A stretch of 64,000 nucleotides of DNA from Bin87 sp965243255. GTDB lineage: Bacteria > Chloroflexota > Dehalococcoidia > Lucifugimonadales > UBA3495. Shown here piece by piece: positions 38,749 through 47,169 of the stretch. Position numbers and translations under genes: made by a program. The notes under the pieces were generated by a model that was given only the letters and a program-made list of their open reading frames with translations, made no database searches and was not told the origin of the DNA. The stretch lies in assembly GCA_965243255.1 (NCBI GenBank), contig CBDEUH010000004.1:1364001-1428000 (forward strand), in the 5' to 3' direction. Each line of letters begins with the position of its first letter. Position 1 is the stretch's first letter.

Positions 38749-39639
38749 ATGCTCGACCATCCTCAAGCGGAAATCGCCATCATCGGCGGCAGCGGCCTCT
38801 ACGAGATACAGGGGTTCGCCGAGACCGCCGTGGTGGACGTCGATACGCCTTACGGGAAACCCAGCGACGTGATCACGGTGGGCGAACTGCTGGACGTGCC
38901 GGTGGCCTTCCTGCCCCGGCATGGTCGGGGACACCGGGTCAGCCCGACGGAGCTACCCTTCCGCGCGAATATCTACGCGCTGAAAACGCTGGGGGTGAAA
39001 CGGATCGTGTCGGTCAGCGCGGTGGGGAGCCTGCAGGCCGAGTTGGAGCCGCAGCACATGGTGGTGCCCGACCAGCTCATTGACCGCACCCGTGGACTGA
39101 GGCCGAGCACATTTTTCGAGGATGGCGTGGTGGCGCACATATCCTTTGCGGAACCTTTCTGCCCGGACATGAGCCGGGTGCTGGCCGAGGGCAGCCAGGG
39201 CCAGGGCATCCCGACACATCTGGGGGCAACGCTGGTGGTGATGGAAGGGCCGGCCTTCTCCACCAAGGCGGAGTCGGAAATGTATCGCGCCTGGGGCGGT
39301 CACCTCATCGGCATGACGGCGCTGCCCGAGGCCAAGCTGGCCCGTGAGGCGGAAATCTGCTACGCGACCATGGCCTGGGTCACCGACTACGATTGCTGGC
39401 ACCCGGACCACGATGCGGTTACGGTGGAGATGGTGGTGGAGAATCTCATCGCCAACGTGGCCAACAGCCGCATCATTCTGCGCCACATCATGCCGACGCT
39501 GGCGGGGCTGGGCCCGTGCGAATGCCACACGGCCCTGGCCAACGCCATCATCACCGACCGAAACCAGATACCCGCCGAAGTGCGGCGGAGGCTATATCCC
39601 ATCGCCGGGACACATCTGGACCCGGCGCCCAGCCCCTAG
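38749..39639 (+). CDS. mtnP: S-methyl-5'-thioadenosine phosphorylase
   Basis: A 296-residue MTA phosphorylase of the PNP type, releasing adenine and methylthioribose-1-phosphate, the substrate of mtnA. IAIIGGSGLYEIQGFAETAV begins it, FLPRHGRGHRVSPTELPFRANIYAL contains phosphate-site residues (quoted in part by RHGRGHRVSP), AVGSLQAELEPQHMVVPDQ follows, and MEGPAFSTKAESEMYR plus LIGMTALPEAKLAREAEI form the base and ribose site. AAGGAACC lies upstream of ATG 38749. It is 32 bases after the ASST-like gene. Together with mtnA it gives only the first two steps of salvage; the later mtn genes are not present here. Confidence 0.94.
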   Translation: MLDHPQAEIAIIGGSGLYEIQGFAETAVVDVDTPYGKPSDVITVGELLDVPVAFLPRHGRGHRVSPTELPFRANIYALKTLGVKRIVSVSAVGSLQAELEPQHMVVPDQLIDRTRGLRPSTFFEDGVVAHISFAEPFCPDMSRVLAEGSQGQGIPTHLGATLVVMEGPAFSTKAESEMYRAWGGHLIGMTALPEAKLAREAEICYATMAWVTDYDCWHPDHDAVTVEMVVENLIANVANSRIILRHIMPTLAGLGPCECHTALANAIITDRNQIPAEVRRRLYPIAGTHLDPAPSP

Positions 39640-39640
39640 G

Positions 39641-39702
39641 TTCCTGCTTTTGCAGGAATGACGGTCAAAAGGCAAGAATGACCATCAGGGAGCGGGATGA
39701 CC
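39641..39702. repeat. REP-like palindrome, copy 3, with direct repeats
   Basis: TTCCTGC (39641-39647), loop TTTT, GCAGGAA (39652-39658), followed by three degenerate (A)ATGAC units at about 39657, 39677 and 39696, roughly 20 bases apart. It is a diverged member of the family seen at 15134 and 37552, between mtnP and the rhodanese gene. Confidence 0.65.
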
Positions 39703-39746
39703 GACAGGAAGTACGAATAACGTTCTGAAAGCAAGGAGGTAAAGGA

Positions 39747-40106
39747 ATGCCACGACAGAATCCAGGGGAACCCTACTACCGGGTTGACTCTCCCGAAGCG
39801 CTACAAATCCTCAACGCCGACCCCGACGGCACAGTGGTCATTGACGTGCGGCGGGATGACGAGTGGGTCACCGGCCACGCCAGCGGCGCCATTCACATCA
39901 ACGTTGACGAGTTCATGGACCGGGTTGACGAGCTGCCCGACGGCAAGAAGCTGTTGTTCATCTGCGCTGCCGGCGTGCGCAGCGGCGTGGCCTGCGAGTA
40001 TGCCTCCGCCCTGGGGATTGACTCGGAGCTGCTGTACAACATTGACGACGGAACGCCGGCCTGGATTGCCGCCGGCAACCCGACATCCTACGGAGAAGAC
40101 CCGTAA
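39747..40106 (+). CDS. Single-domain rhodanese-like protein
   Basis: A 119-residue rhodanese. VVIDVRRDDEWVTGHASGAIHI is the CH2A-type motif (quoted in part by DVRRDDEWVTGHASGA), and the active loop is FICAAGVRSGVA (~74), with the catalytic Cys and the Arg of the C-x-x-x-x-R pocket. Start ATG 39747 has a strong AAGGAGG. It carries sulfane sulfur or transfers it to an acceptor. Its place between mtnP and ahcY suggests a link between methionine-cycle thiols and sulfur handling, but the acceptor is unknown. Confidence 0.88.
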   Translation: MPRQNPGEPYYRVDSPEALQILNADPDGTVVIDVRRDDEWVTGHASGAIHINVDEFMDRVDELPDGKKLLFICAAGVRSGVACEYASALGIDSELLYNIDDGTPAWIAAGNPTSYGEDP

Positions 40107-40257
40107 CTGACCCGGCATCCACAAGACTTCAAAGCCGCCGTGTTTAACGGTACGGGCAACCGAGGCACTTTCATCGAGCGATTGCTGGAGGTGCTCGCAG
40201 TATCCCGGGCGGCGCAGTAACCATACAAAAGCAAAAGGAAACGAGAGGTACAACGAT

Positions 40258-41529
40258 TTGACTGTTCAAAATACCAAAGGCGACGTGAAAGACCTTTCCC
40301 TGGCCCAGGCCGGCGTTGACCGGATTCAGTGGGCGGCACGGGAGATGCCCGTCGTCAACCTGATTACGGAGCGGTTCCAGAAGGAGCGGCCCCTGGAAGG
40401 CGTCAAGATGGCGGCGTGCCTGCACGTTACCACCGAGACGGCCAACCTGGCCATCGCGCTGAAAGCCGGCGGCGCCGACCTGGTGGTGTGCGCCAGCAAC
40501 CCGCTGAGCACGCAGGACGAAACCGCCGCCGCGCTGGTGCAGGAGTACGGCATTCCCACCTACGCAATCAAGGGCGAGGACAACGAGACCTACTACCAGC
40601 ACATCAACGCGGCCCTGGACCACGCGCCCAACGTTACGATGGACGACGGCGCCGACCTGGTGGGCATCCTGCACAAGGAACGCAGCGACCTGCTGGGCAA
40701 CGTCATCGCCGGCACCGAGGAGACAACCACGGGCGTGGTGCGGCTCACCGCCATGGCCGCCGACGGGCAGCTGAAATATCCGATCATCGCGGTGAACGAG
40801 GCCGAAACCAAGCACTTCTTCGACAACCGCTACGGCACCGGCCAGAGCACGCTGGACGGGATCACCCGGGCCACTAACATCCTGTGGGCCGGCCGTCGGG
40901 TGGTGGTTGGCGGCTACGGCTGGTGCGGCCGGGGCGTCGCCTCCCGGGCCCGGGGCATGGGCGCGCACGTCATCGTTACCGAGGTCAACCCGGTGCGGGC
41001 GCTGGAGGCCGTGATGGACGGTTTCCAGGTGATGCCCGGCGTGGAGGCCGCCAAGGTTGGCGAGGTGTTCATCACCGTGTCCGGCGGCTGGCACGTCATC
41101 GGCAAGGAACACCTGGACGTGATGCCGGACGGGGCCATTATCTGCAACAGCGGCCACTTCAACGTGGAGATCGACATACCGGCACTGGAAGCCATGTCGG
41201 TGGGACACCGGGAAGTGCGGCCCTTCGTTGAGGAATACGCCACCACCGACGGGCGACGCCTGTACCTGCTGGGCGAGGGCCGGCTCATCAACCTGGCCGC
41301 CGCCGAGGGGCATCCGTCGGCAGTGATGGACATGAGCTTCGCCAACCAGGCGTTGAGCGCCGAGTACCTGGTGCAGCGGCACAAGGAGCTGTCCAACGGC
41401 GTCCACGTGGTGCCGCGGGAAATCGACGCTGAGGTGGGTCGTCTCAAGCTGGAAACCATGGGCATCAGCATCGACACGCTGTCTGCCGAGCAGACCGCCT
41501 ACAACGAAAGCTGGGAAGAAGGAACCTAA
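40258..41529 (+). CDS. ahcY: S-adenosylhomocysteinase
   Basis: A 423-residue NAD-dependent hydrolase that splits S-adenosylhomocysteine to adenosine and homocysteine. The substrate domain has ACLHVTTETANLAIALKAGG and CASNPLSTQDETAAAL; NAD binding is at VVVGGYGWCGRGVASRARGMG (~219; quoted in part as GYGWCGRGVA), and NSGHFNVEIDI (~298) and the C-terminal NLAAAEGHPSAVMDMSFANQ are invariant. It lacks the 40-residue insert found in many bacterial enzymes, matching the archaeal/thermophile-like short form. The start is TTG 40258 behind GAGAGG. The preceding 150-base gap holds a small GAGC/GCTC hairpin but no recognisable SAH riboswitch. Confidence 0.95.
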   Translation: MTVQNTKGDVKDLSLAQAGVDRIQWAAREMPVVNLITERFQKERPLEGVKMAACLHVTTETANLAIALKAGGADLVVCASNPLSTQDETAAALVQEYGIPTYAIKGEDNETYYQHINAALDHAPNVTMDDGADLVGILHKERSDLLGNVIAGTEETTTGVVRLTAMAADGQLKYPIIAVNEAETKHFFDNRYGTGQSTLDGITRATNILWAGRRVVVGGYGWCGRGVASRARGMGAHVIVTEVNPVRALEAVMDGFQVMPGVEAAKVGEVFITVSGGWHVIGKEHLDVMPDGAIICNSGHFNVEIDIPALEAMSVGHREVRPFVEEYATTDGRRLYLLGEGRLINLAAAEGHPSAVMDMSFANQALSAEYLVQRHKELSNGVHVVPREIDAEVGRLKLETMGISIDTLSAEQTAYNESWEEGT

Positions 41530-41544
41530 GGAGGAAACGAACCA

Positions 41545-42792
41545 ATGCCAATCCAATTCATGACCTCGCCCAAGTACCTACTCACGTCGGAGTCGGTTAC
41601 GGAAGGGCACCCCGACAAAGTATGCGACCAGATATCCGACGCCGTGCTGGACGCCGCCTTTACGGTTGACCCCATGAGCCGGGTGGCCTGTGAAACCGTG
41701 GCCGGCAAGAACCTGGTCATGGTTACCGGCGAAATCACCACGAAGGCCGACCTGGACTTTGACGCCATCACTCGCAAGACGCTGCTGGAAATCGGCTACA
41801 CCGACCTCAAGTACGGCATTGACGGCCACTCCTGCGGTATCATACGCAACGCCAGCCAGCAGTCGCCGGACATCAACGCCGGCGTGAGCACCGCGCTGGA
41901 AGCTCGCAGCAATGGCGCGAATGCCGCGGACGCCCGCCGGGCCACCGGCGCCGGCGACCAGGGCATGATGGTCGGTTTCGCCTGCAACGAGACCGAGGGT
42001 CTGATGCCCATTACCGTTGACCTGTCCCACCGGCTGGTGGAACGTCTGGCCGCCGTGCGCAAGGACGGCACGCTACCCTACCTGGGTCCCGACGGAAAGT
42101 CGCAGATTACGGTGGAGTACCGCTACGGCAAGCCACATCGTGTGGACGCTGTCGTGGTCAGCAGCCAGCACGACGACACTGCAGACCGTGAAGCCTTCAC
42201 CGCCAAGATCCGCGCCGACGTGGAGGAACACGTCATCAGGCCCATAGTCCCCGCGCATCTGCTGGACGAAAACACCAAGATCTTCGTCAACCCCAGCGGC
42301 TGGTTCGTGGTGGGCGGCCCCCAGGGCGACACCGGCCTGACCGGACGCAAGATCCTGGTGGACACCTACGGCGGTATCGCCCGACACGGCGGCGGCGCGT
42401 TCTCAGGCAAGGACCCGACCAAGGTTGACCGCTCCGGCGCCTACGCGGCCCGCTACGTGGCCAAGAACCTGGTGGCCGCCGGTTTCGCCGACCGTTTGGA
42501 GGTGCTGGTCTCCTACGCCATTGGCGTGGCGGAGCCCACTTCCGTCGCCATCGAGACCTTTGACACCAACCACATCGACAACGAGAAAATCGAAGAGCTG
42601 GTGCGGGAGCACTTCGACCTGCGCCCCGGCGCCATCATCGAAGACCTGGACCTGCGTCGCCCGATTTATCGGAAGACGGCGGCCTACGGGCACTTTGGGC
42701 GCACCGACATTGACCTGCCCTGGGAGCGCACCGACAAGGCCGAGCTGCTGAAGCAGGCCGCCGGAACGCTGACGGAAGCCGCAGGTAACTAG
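41545..42792 (+). CDS. metK: S-adenosylmethionine synthetase
   Basis: A 415-residue methionine adenosyltransferase. TSESVTEGHPDKVCDQISDA at the N-terminus holds the ATP/methionine loop, GAGDQGMMVGFACNET (~133) the first signature, and GGGAFSGKDPTKVDRSGAY (~284) the P-loop-like second signature with catalytic Lys. AAGGAGG lies ahead of ATG 41545, 15 bases after ahcY. It makes the ligand of the riboswitch at the head of the operon and so closes a feedback loop. A strong hairpin at 42824 ends the operon. Confidence 0.96.
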   Translation: MPIQFMTSPKYLLTSESVTEGHPDKVCDQISDAVLDAAFTVDPMSRVACETVAGKNLVMVTGEITTKADLDFDAITRKTLLEIGYTDLKYGIDGHSCGIIRNASQQSPDINAGVSTALEARSNGANAADARRATGAGDQGMMVGFACNETEGLMPITVDLSHRLVERLAAVRKDGTLPYLGPDGKSQITVEYRYGKPHRVDAVVVSSQHDDTADREAFTAKIRADVEEHVIRPIVPAHLLDENTKIFVNPSGWFVVGGPQGDTGLTGRKILVDTYGGIARHGGGAFSGKDPTKVDRSGAYAARYVAKNLVAAGFADRLEVLVSYAIGVAEPTSVAIETFDTNHIDNEKIEELVREHFDLRPGAIIEDLDLRRPIYRKTAAYGHFGRTDIDLPWERTDKAELLKQAAGTLTEAAGN

Positions 42793-42823
42793 CGCGGTCA
42801 TCGCCATCAACGATCCCTTGAGT

Positions 42824-42861
42824 GCGCTCCTGGCCGCGCGGCCGGGGGCGCGCTGTTGTTG
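42824..42861 (+). terminator. Terminator of the SAM-cycle operon
   Basis: GCGCTCCTGGCC (42824-42835) and GGCCGGGGGCGC (42840-42851) give a 12-pair stem, two pairs being G-U, with loop GCGC, followed by GCTGTTGTT. The T-run is weak. Confidence 0.65.
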
Positions 42862-42923
42862 AAGGTTTCGATAATCGCGAAACGCTGCAATCCGGTGTCT
42901 CCGGTTCATTCTTGCTGGCGCGG

Positions 42924-42929
42924 TAGAAT
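42924..42929 (+). promoter_or_regulatory. -10 box of the membrane protein gene at 42968
   Basis: TAGAAT at 42924-42929, 38 bases before ATG 42968. No clear -35 at normal spacing. Confidence 0.35.
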
Positions 42930-42967
42930 TGCCCCAATGCCAAACAAGGCAATTTGGAGCGCGAAGC

Positions 42968-43417
42968 ATGGAGCGGGTAGTGCCAATCCGGCGGTTTGTT
43001 TCCTGGGTGATTGACAGCCTGCTGTTTTTTGCCGCGGGAAGCGCTGTGTTGTACGTGATACACCGGCTTGACCGGCTGGCGGGAATCAGTGGGCCCGACT
43101 CAGTAAGCATTGACCTGCACGAGCTGCTGGTGGTGCAGGCGCCGTTATCGCTCCTGATTACCTACGCGGCGTGGCTTTTCATCATTCTAAGATTTGGGCC
43201 GCCGGGGCGTCGGTTGACGTTTACCGAGGTACGCTGTCGTCGGGGCGGGGCCGCCGGGCCGCCCAGAAAGGCGTTTCGTTCCGTAGTCAAAGTGCTGCTG
43301 CATATCTCGCTGGTCGGCCTCATTATCGACGCGCTGTTCATCATGCGGGACCGGAGGGAGCGGCGTTCCATCCCCGACATTCTGGCGGGCACGGTTATCG
43401 TACCGCGGCGGCGGTGA
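42968..43417 (+). CDS. RDD-like small membrane protein
   Basis: A 149-residue membrane protein with three or four hydrophobic helices: FVSWVIDSLLFFAAGSAVLY, APLSLLITYAAWLFIILRFG and VVKVLLHISLVGLIIDALFI. The N-terminal RRFVSWVIDSL and C-terminal RRSIPDILAGTVIV resemble the RDD family (R..a..iD and the final DxxxGT-V). GGAG lies before ATG 42968. A second, shorter RDD protein follows the next gene. Function is unknown; some RDD proteins are sodium/proton antiporter subunits. Confidence 0.65.
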   Translation: MERVVPIRRFVSWVIDSLLFFAAGSAVLYVIHRLDRLAGISGPDSVSIDLHELLVVQAPLSLLITYAAWLFIILRFGPPGRRLTFTEVRCRRGGAAGPPRKAFRSVVKVLLHISLVGLIIDALFIMRDRRERRSIPDILAGTVIVPRRR

Positions 43418-43470
43418 GTGGGAGTGGCCCCCGGCCCTTTGCTCTCGCAGGAGGGGCAGAAATTGTCGCG

Positions 43471-43479
43471 TGCTAGAAT
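43471..43479 (+). promoter_or_regulatory. Extended -10 giving a likely leaderless phosphohexomutase mRNA
   Basis: TGC-TAGAAT at 43471-43479 is followed by six bases and then ATG 43486. Transcription would start at or next to the A of the start codon, so the mRNA would have no leader. Confidence 0.55.
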
Positions 43480-43485
43480 TAACCC

Positions 43486-44898
43486 ATGACAACCCCGATC
43501 AAATTTGGCACAGACGGCTGGCGCGGCATCATTGCCGACGACTTCACTTTTGCCAACGTGGCTCGCTGCTCCCAGGGGCTGGCGGACTACATCCGCATTG
43601 AAGGATCCTCCGACCGGGGGCTGGTAATCGGATACGACACGCGCTTTGCCTCCCGGGAGTTTGCCGAAACGGTGGCGTCGGTTATATCGGGCAACGGCAT
43701 CGGCGCGTACCTGTGCCGGGAACCGGCCCCGACGCCGGTGGTCAGCCACCAAGTGGTGCAGCAGTCTGCGGCCGGGGGCGTGGTTATCACGTCCAGCCAC
43801 AACCCGGCGGCCTGGAGCGGATTCAAGTTCAAGTCTGCCCAGGGGGGCAGCGCCAGCCAGGCGGTAACGGACACGCTGGAACTGTGCATTGAATCCGCCG
43901 GCGCTCCGAAAAAGCTGCCGCTGGACGACGGACGCGCCGCCAGCCTGGTGCAGGACGTTGACCCGGGGCCGGCGTACCGAAAGGCAATCGCCGGACTGGT
44001 GAGCCTGGAGACCATCCGCAAGGCCGGGCTGACGGTGCTGGTGGACGCCATGCACGGCGCCGGCGCCGGCTACATCGGCAGCTTCCTGGACGGGGACGCT
44101 ACGTCGGTTCTGGAGTTGCGGGGCGAACCCAACCCGGCCTTTCCCGGCATGGCCCAGCCGGAACCCATCGCCCACAATTTGACGGAACTTTGCCGTCGCG
44201 TGCCGGCCGACGGAGCATCGGCGGGCCTGGCGCTGGACGGCGACGCCGACCGCATCGGGCTGGTGGACGAAAGGGGACGTTTCGTCAGCACGCTGGAGGT
44301 ATTCTCCCTGCTGGCCCTGTACCTGCTGGAACGGGGCGACCGGGGCGCGTTGGTGAAAGGCGTAACAGCGTCGGTGATGCTGAACAGGTTGGGGGAGCGG
44401 TACGGCGTAGCGGTTGCGGAGATGCCGGTCGGTTTCAAGAACATCAGCCCCCGGTTCATCGCCGACGACGCCATCCTGGGGGGCGAGGAGAGCGGTGGCT
44501 ACGCCTTTCGGGGACACATACCGGAGCGGGACGGCATCCTCAGCGGGTTGTATCTGCTGGAGTACATGGCGGTCAGCGGCCTTACGGCGTCAGGCATGGT
44601 GGGCCATCTCTTCGACACCGTGGGCGAGCACCACTACCAGCGGCGGGACGTGAGTTTTGACCCGGCGGCGCGGGATGCGATCATGGGGCGGCTGGCCGGT
44701 TCTCCCATAACGGAGCTGGCCGGGATGACGGTGCGCGGCGTGGACGAAATCGACGGCCGGCGCTGGATGCTGGATACCGGATGGGTGGCCGCGCGCTTTT
44801 CCGGGACCGAACCGCTGCTGCGCATATACTGCGAGGCTGACAGCTCCGACAACGTAACCCTCCTGCTGGATGAGATGCAAAAGCACCTTGGTGTTTGA
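43486..44898 (+). CDS. Phosphoglucomutase/phosphomannomutase family protein
   Basis: A 470-residue alpha-D-phosphohexomutase. FGTDGWRGIIADDFTFANV starts domain 1; the phosphoserine loop is VITSSHNPAAWSGFKFK (~98-114); the Mg site is ALDGDADRIGLVD (~243); the sugar loop is GGEESGGYAFRGHIPERDG (~332), and the phosphate-binding loop in domain 4 is RFSGTEPLLRIY (~440). The GEESGG form is seen in glucose/mannose rather than glucosamine mutases. No ribosome binding site is present; a TGCTAGAAT box six bases ahead implies leaderless expression. An RDD membrane protein gene follows 48 bases later. Confidence 0.92.
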   Translation: MTTPIKFGTDGWRGIIADDFTFANVARCSQGLADYIRIEGSSDRGLVIGYDTRFASREFAETVASVISGNGIGAYLCREPAPTPVVSHQVVQQSAAGGVVITSSHNPAAWSGFKFKSAQGGSASQAVTDTLELCIESAGAPKKLPLDDGRAASLVQDVDPGPAYRKAIAGLVSLETIRKAGLTVLVDAMHGAGAGYIGSFLDGDATSVLELRGEPNPAFPGMAQPEPIAHNLTELCRRVPADGASAGLALDGDADRIGLVDERGRFVSTLEVFSLLALYLLERGDRGALVKGVTASVMLNRLGERYGVAVAEMPVGFKNISPRFIADDAILGGEESGGYAFRGHIPERDGILSGLYLLEYMAVSGLTASGMVGHLFDTVGEHHYQRRDVSFDPAARDAIMGRLAGSPITELAGMTVRGVDEIDGRRWMLDTGWVAARFSGTEPLLRIYCEADSSDNVTLLLDEMQKHLGV

Positions 44899-44946
44899 AA
44901 GGGAACCGAAAAGCGCGACCCAGCGTATCAAATAGGAGGCTTCATC

Positions 44947-45279
44947 ATGGTATATGCCAGCCCGATCCGCCGGATGTTCGCCGACATCCTGGACACCGTG
45001 CTGTTCTTCCTCACTCTCATCATCGGCTACATCATCTGGTGGCTGATTGTGCTGGGGCGGGGCCAAACGCCGGGGAAGCAGTTGCTGGGCATCCAGGCCG
45101 TCAAGCGGAACGGATACCAGTCCGGATGGGGAAATACCTTTGTCCGGGAGGTCGTTAAGGGCGTAGCCCACGCCTTCGTCATCGGGTTCTTCGCCGACCT
45201 GATCCTGCTACTGCTGGACGACGATGAGCACCGTTCGCTGTCCGACCGGGTGGCCAACACGGTGATTGTGCATCGCTGA
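44947..45279 (+). CDS. RDD-family membrane protein
   Basis: A 110-residue protein with two or three membrane helices. RRMFADILDTVLFFLTLIIG, the family's G-x-T-P-G-K motif as RGQTPGKQLLGIQAV, FVREVVKGVAHAFVIGFFAD and the end RSLSDRVANTVIVHR give a complete but short RDD domain. AGGAGG lies before ATG 44947. RDD proteins are found as transport or permeability factors; the specific role is unknown. It is probably cotranscribed with the phosphohexomutase and ccdA. Confidence 0.82.
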   Translation: MVYASPIRRMFADILDTVLFFLTLIIGYIIWWLIVLGRGQTPGKQLLGIQAVKRNGYQSGWGNTFVREVVKGVAHAFVIGFFADLILLLLDDDEHRSLSDRVANTVIVHR

Positions 45280-45346
45280 ACCACCCTGAGCACCAGCCAG
45301 AGACGCATCTAAGATGAGCCTCGCCGTCCTTGGAGGAGGTGAGCAA

Positions 45347-46267
45347 ATGACTACTTCGGCCGATTCAGGCAACACTGCGCCCGGCGCGTTGGAACGGATC
45401 GGGGCCCATCGCGGCATCATCATCGCGGTGGGCATCGCCGCCGTGGCCTATGCCATCGCCATCGTTGGGGCACTGTTTGCGCGCAATGCAACGGGGATTG
45501 ACGGCGTGAACCGTTTCGTTGAGCTGCTGTCAGGGTCCTCGGGGTCGGGCATCAGCAACGTGGGCATCAAGTTGGGATTCGCCTATGCGGTGGGCGCGGC
45601 CTCCGCGGTGAACCCCTGCGGTTTCGCCATGCTGCCGGCATACCTGGGGCTGTACGTCAGCGGCGGCAACCGGGAGCAGGAAGGACGCAATCCCGCGCTG
45701 CTGGTGGCCCGGGCCATTATGGTCGGGCTGTCGGTGTCGGTAGGGTTTGTGGCGCTGTTCGGAGCCGTGGGGCTGATACTGGGGTTAGGGTCGCAGGCGG
45801 TGGTGGTTACTGCGCTGCCCTACGTGGGGCTGGCCGTGGGCGTGCTGCTAATCGGCGCCGGAGCGTTTATGGCTGGCGGCGGGAAAATCTACACCAGCCT
45901 GGCACAGCGGGCCGCCGCACGCGTCGGCGATCCGGGGCAGCTGAACATACCCGGCTACATACTGTTCGGAGTCAGCTATGGTCTGGCTTCCCTGAGCTGC
46001 ACGCTACCGCTGTTTCTGGCGGTTTTGGGAGTGGGAGCCGGGCTGTCGTCGGGATGGCTGGAGACGTTGGGGCAGTTCGTGCTGTACGCGGGAGGTATGG
46101 GCAGCGTCATCATGATTTTGACGCTGGGGATGGCAGTGGCCCGCTCGGTGCTGATCCGCTGGATGCGGGCGGCGCTGCCCTACGTCTCGGTGGTGGGAGC
46201 GTGGCTGATGGTGGTAGCCGGCACCTACATCGTGTTCTACTGGCTGACGCTGGGGGACCTGCTGTAG
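45347..46267 (+). CDS. CcdA/DsbD-like thiol-disulfide transmembrane protein
   Basis: A 306-residue membrane protein with an extra N-terminal helix followed by the six-helix CcdA core. The redox pair is Cys in AVNPCGFAMLPAYLGLY (~85) and Cys in ASLSCTLPLFLAVLG (~220), each next to Pro as in CcdA, which carries electrons across the membrane to periplasmic or extracellular thioredoxin-like proteins for cytochrome c maturation or thiol reduction. ATG 45347 has a perfect GGAGGTGA; an alternative ATG 45314 encodes only an eleven-residue lead through that site. No partner thioredoxin is adjacent. It ends 3 bases from the convergent rpsI stop. Confidence 0.85.
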   Translation: MTTSADSGNTAPGALERIGAHRGIIIAVGIAAVAYAIAIVGALFARNATGIDGVNRFVELLSGSSGSGISNVGIKLGFAYAVGAASAVNPCGFAMLPAYLGLYVSGGNREQEGRNPALLVARAIMVGLSVSVGFVALFGAVGLILGLGSQAVVVTALPYVGLAVGVLLIGAGAFMAGGGKIYTSLAQRAAARVGDPGQLNIPGYILFGVSYGLASLSCTLPLFLAVLGVGAGLSSGWLETLGQFVLYAGGMGSVIMILTLGMAVARSVLIRWMRAALPYVSVVGAWLMVVAGTYIVFYWLTLGDLL

Positions 46268-46270
46268 CCG

Positions 46271-46690
46271 TTACCGCTTGGTGTACTGGGGAGCGCGGCG
46301 GGCGCGCTTGAGTCCGTACTTCTTGCTTTCCTTGACCCGGGCGTCGCGGGTAACGAATCCGGCGCGGCGCAGGCTGGGCTTGAGGTTAGGGTCGGAAACG
46401 ACCAGAGCGCGGGCGATGCCGTGGCGGATGGCCTCGGCCTGAGCGTTGACGCCGCCGCCCTTGACTTCCGCCTGCACCCGGAACCGTCCCGTGGTGCCGG
46501 AAACTGCGAAGGCCTCGCGGATGGTGGACTGCCAGGGCAGCCAGTTGAAGTATTCCTCCATGGGCTTGTCGTTGACAATGATGGCGGTGCCATCGTCCGG
46601 AAAGAGGCGGACTTTGGCGATGGCGGACTTGCGTCGGCCCGTTCCGTAGAAATACTGCTGCTGCTGCTGCGGTTCGGCTTGCAACGTCAT
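46271..46690 (-). CDS. rpsI: 30S ribosomal protein S9
   Basis: A 139-residue S9. YFYGTGRRKSAIAKVRL begins the fold after a short Gln-rich lead (QPQQQQQ, CAG codons), GGGVNAQAEAIRHGIARAL is the central helix, and the basic tail KKYGLKRARRAPQYTKR reaches the P-site tRNA. It is the last gene of the minus-strand ribosomal run, 47 bases after rplM. No terminator separates it from ccdA, which converges from the other side 3 bases away. Confidence 0.96.
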   Translation of the reverse strand: MTLQAEPQQQQQYFYGTGRRKSAIAKVRLFPDDGTAIIVNDKPMEEYFNWLPWQSTIREAFAVSGTTGRFRVQAEVKGGGVNAQAEAIRHGIARALVVSDPNLKPSLRRAGFVTRDARVKESKKYGLKRARRAPQYTKR

Positions 46691-46737
46691 TGAAAACCTG
46701 CCTGTGGGTTAGGTGTACGGGTACGCAGAGGGTTGGA

Positions 46738-47169
46738 CTATTCGGCGGCGCCGACCTGGGCTTCGTGAGGGTGCTGGTCGCCGGCATAGACCCGCAGGCG
46801 GCGCAGCATCTGGCGACCCTGCTTGTTGGAGGGCAGCATTCCCTTGACGGCCAGATAGACCACTCGCTGGGGCCGCTGTTCCATCATGTCCCGCATGAGG
46901 AAGGACTTTAGGTTGCCCACGTAGCCGCTGTGCCGGTAGTACATTTTCTGCATCAGCTTGCGACCGGTTACGCGCACCTTGTCGGCGTTGATGACGACGA
47001 CGTGGCATCCGCTAATGACGTGAGGCGTGTAGGTGGGTTGGTCTTTCCCCTGGAGGGCGACGGCAACCTGGCGGGCCAGGCGGCCCAGGCTGATGCCGGT
47101 GGCGTCGATGACGCGCCACTGGTCGGGCGTGTCGCCGGGCTTGGCGAAATAGGTGCTAGTGCGTTTCAT
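46738..47169 (-). CDS. rplM: 50S ribosomal protein L13
   Basis: A 143-residue L13. WRVIDATGISLGRLARQVA, GCHVVVINADKVRVTGRKL and MLPSNKQGRQMLRRLRVYAGDQHPHEAQ (quoted by its halves) are conserved. I start at ATG 47169 (MKRTSTYFAKPG); the TTG at 47181 is too close to the GAAGG. The start lies inside the last 14 bases of truA, so the two are translationally coupled. It forms the usual rplM-rpsI pair. Confidence 0.94.
   Translation of the reverse strand: MKRTSTYFAKPGDTPDQWRVIDATGISLGRLARQVAVALQGKDQPTYTPHVISGCHVVVINADKVRVTGRKLMQKMYYRHSGYVGNLKSFLMRDMMEQRPQRVVYLAVKGMLPSNKQGRQMLRRLRVYAGDQHPHEAQVGAAE

Noticed and set aside
40107..40257. SAH riboswitch ahead of ahcY
   Set aside because: A small hairpin is present but none of the conserved SAH aptamer core.
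46650..46690. CAG/CTG trinucleotide run in rpsI as a repeat element
   Set aside because: It is only five Gln codons in the variable N-terminus of S9.
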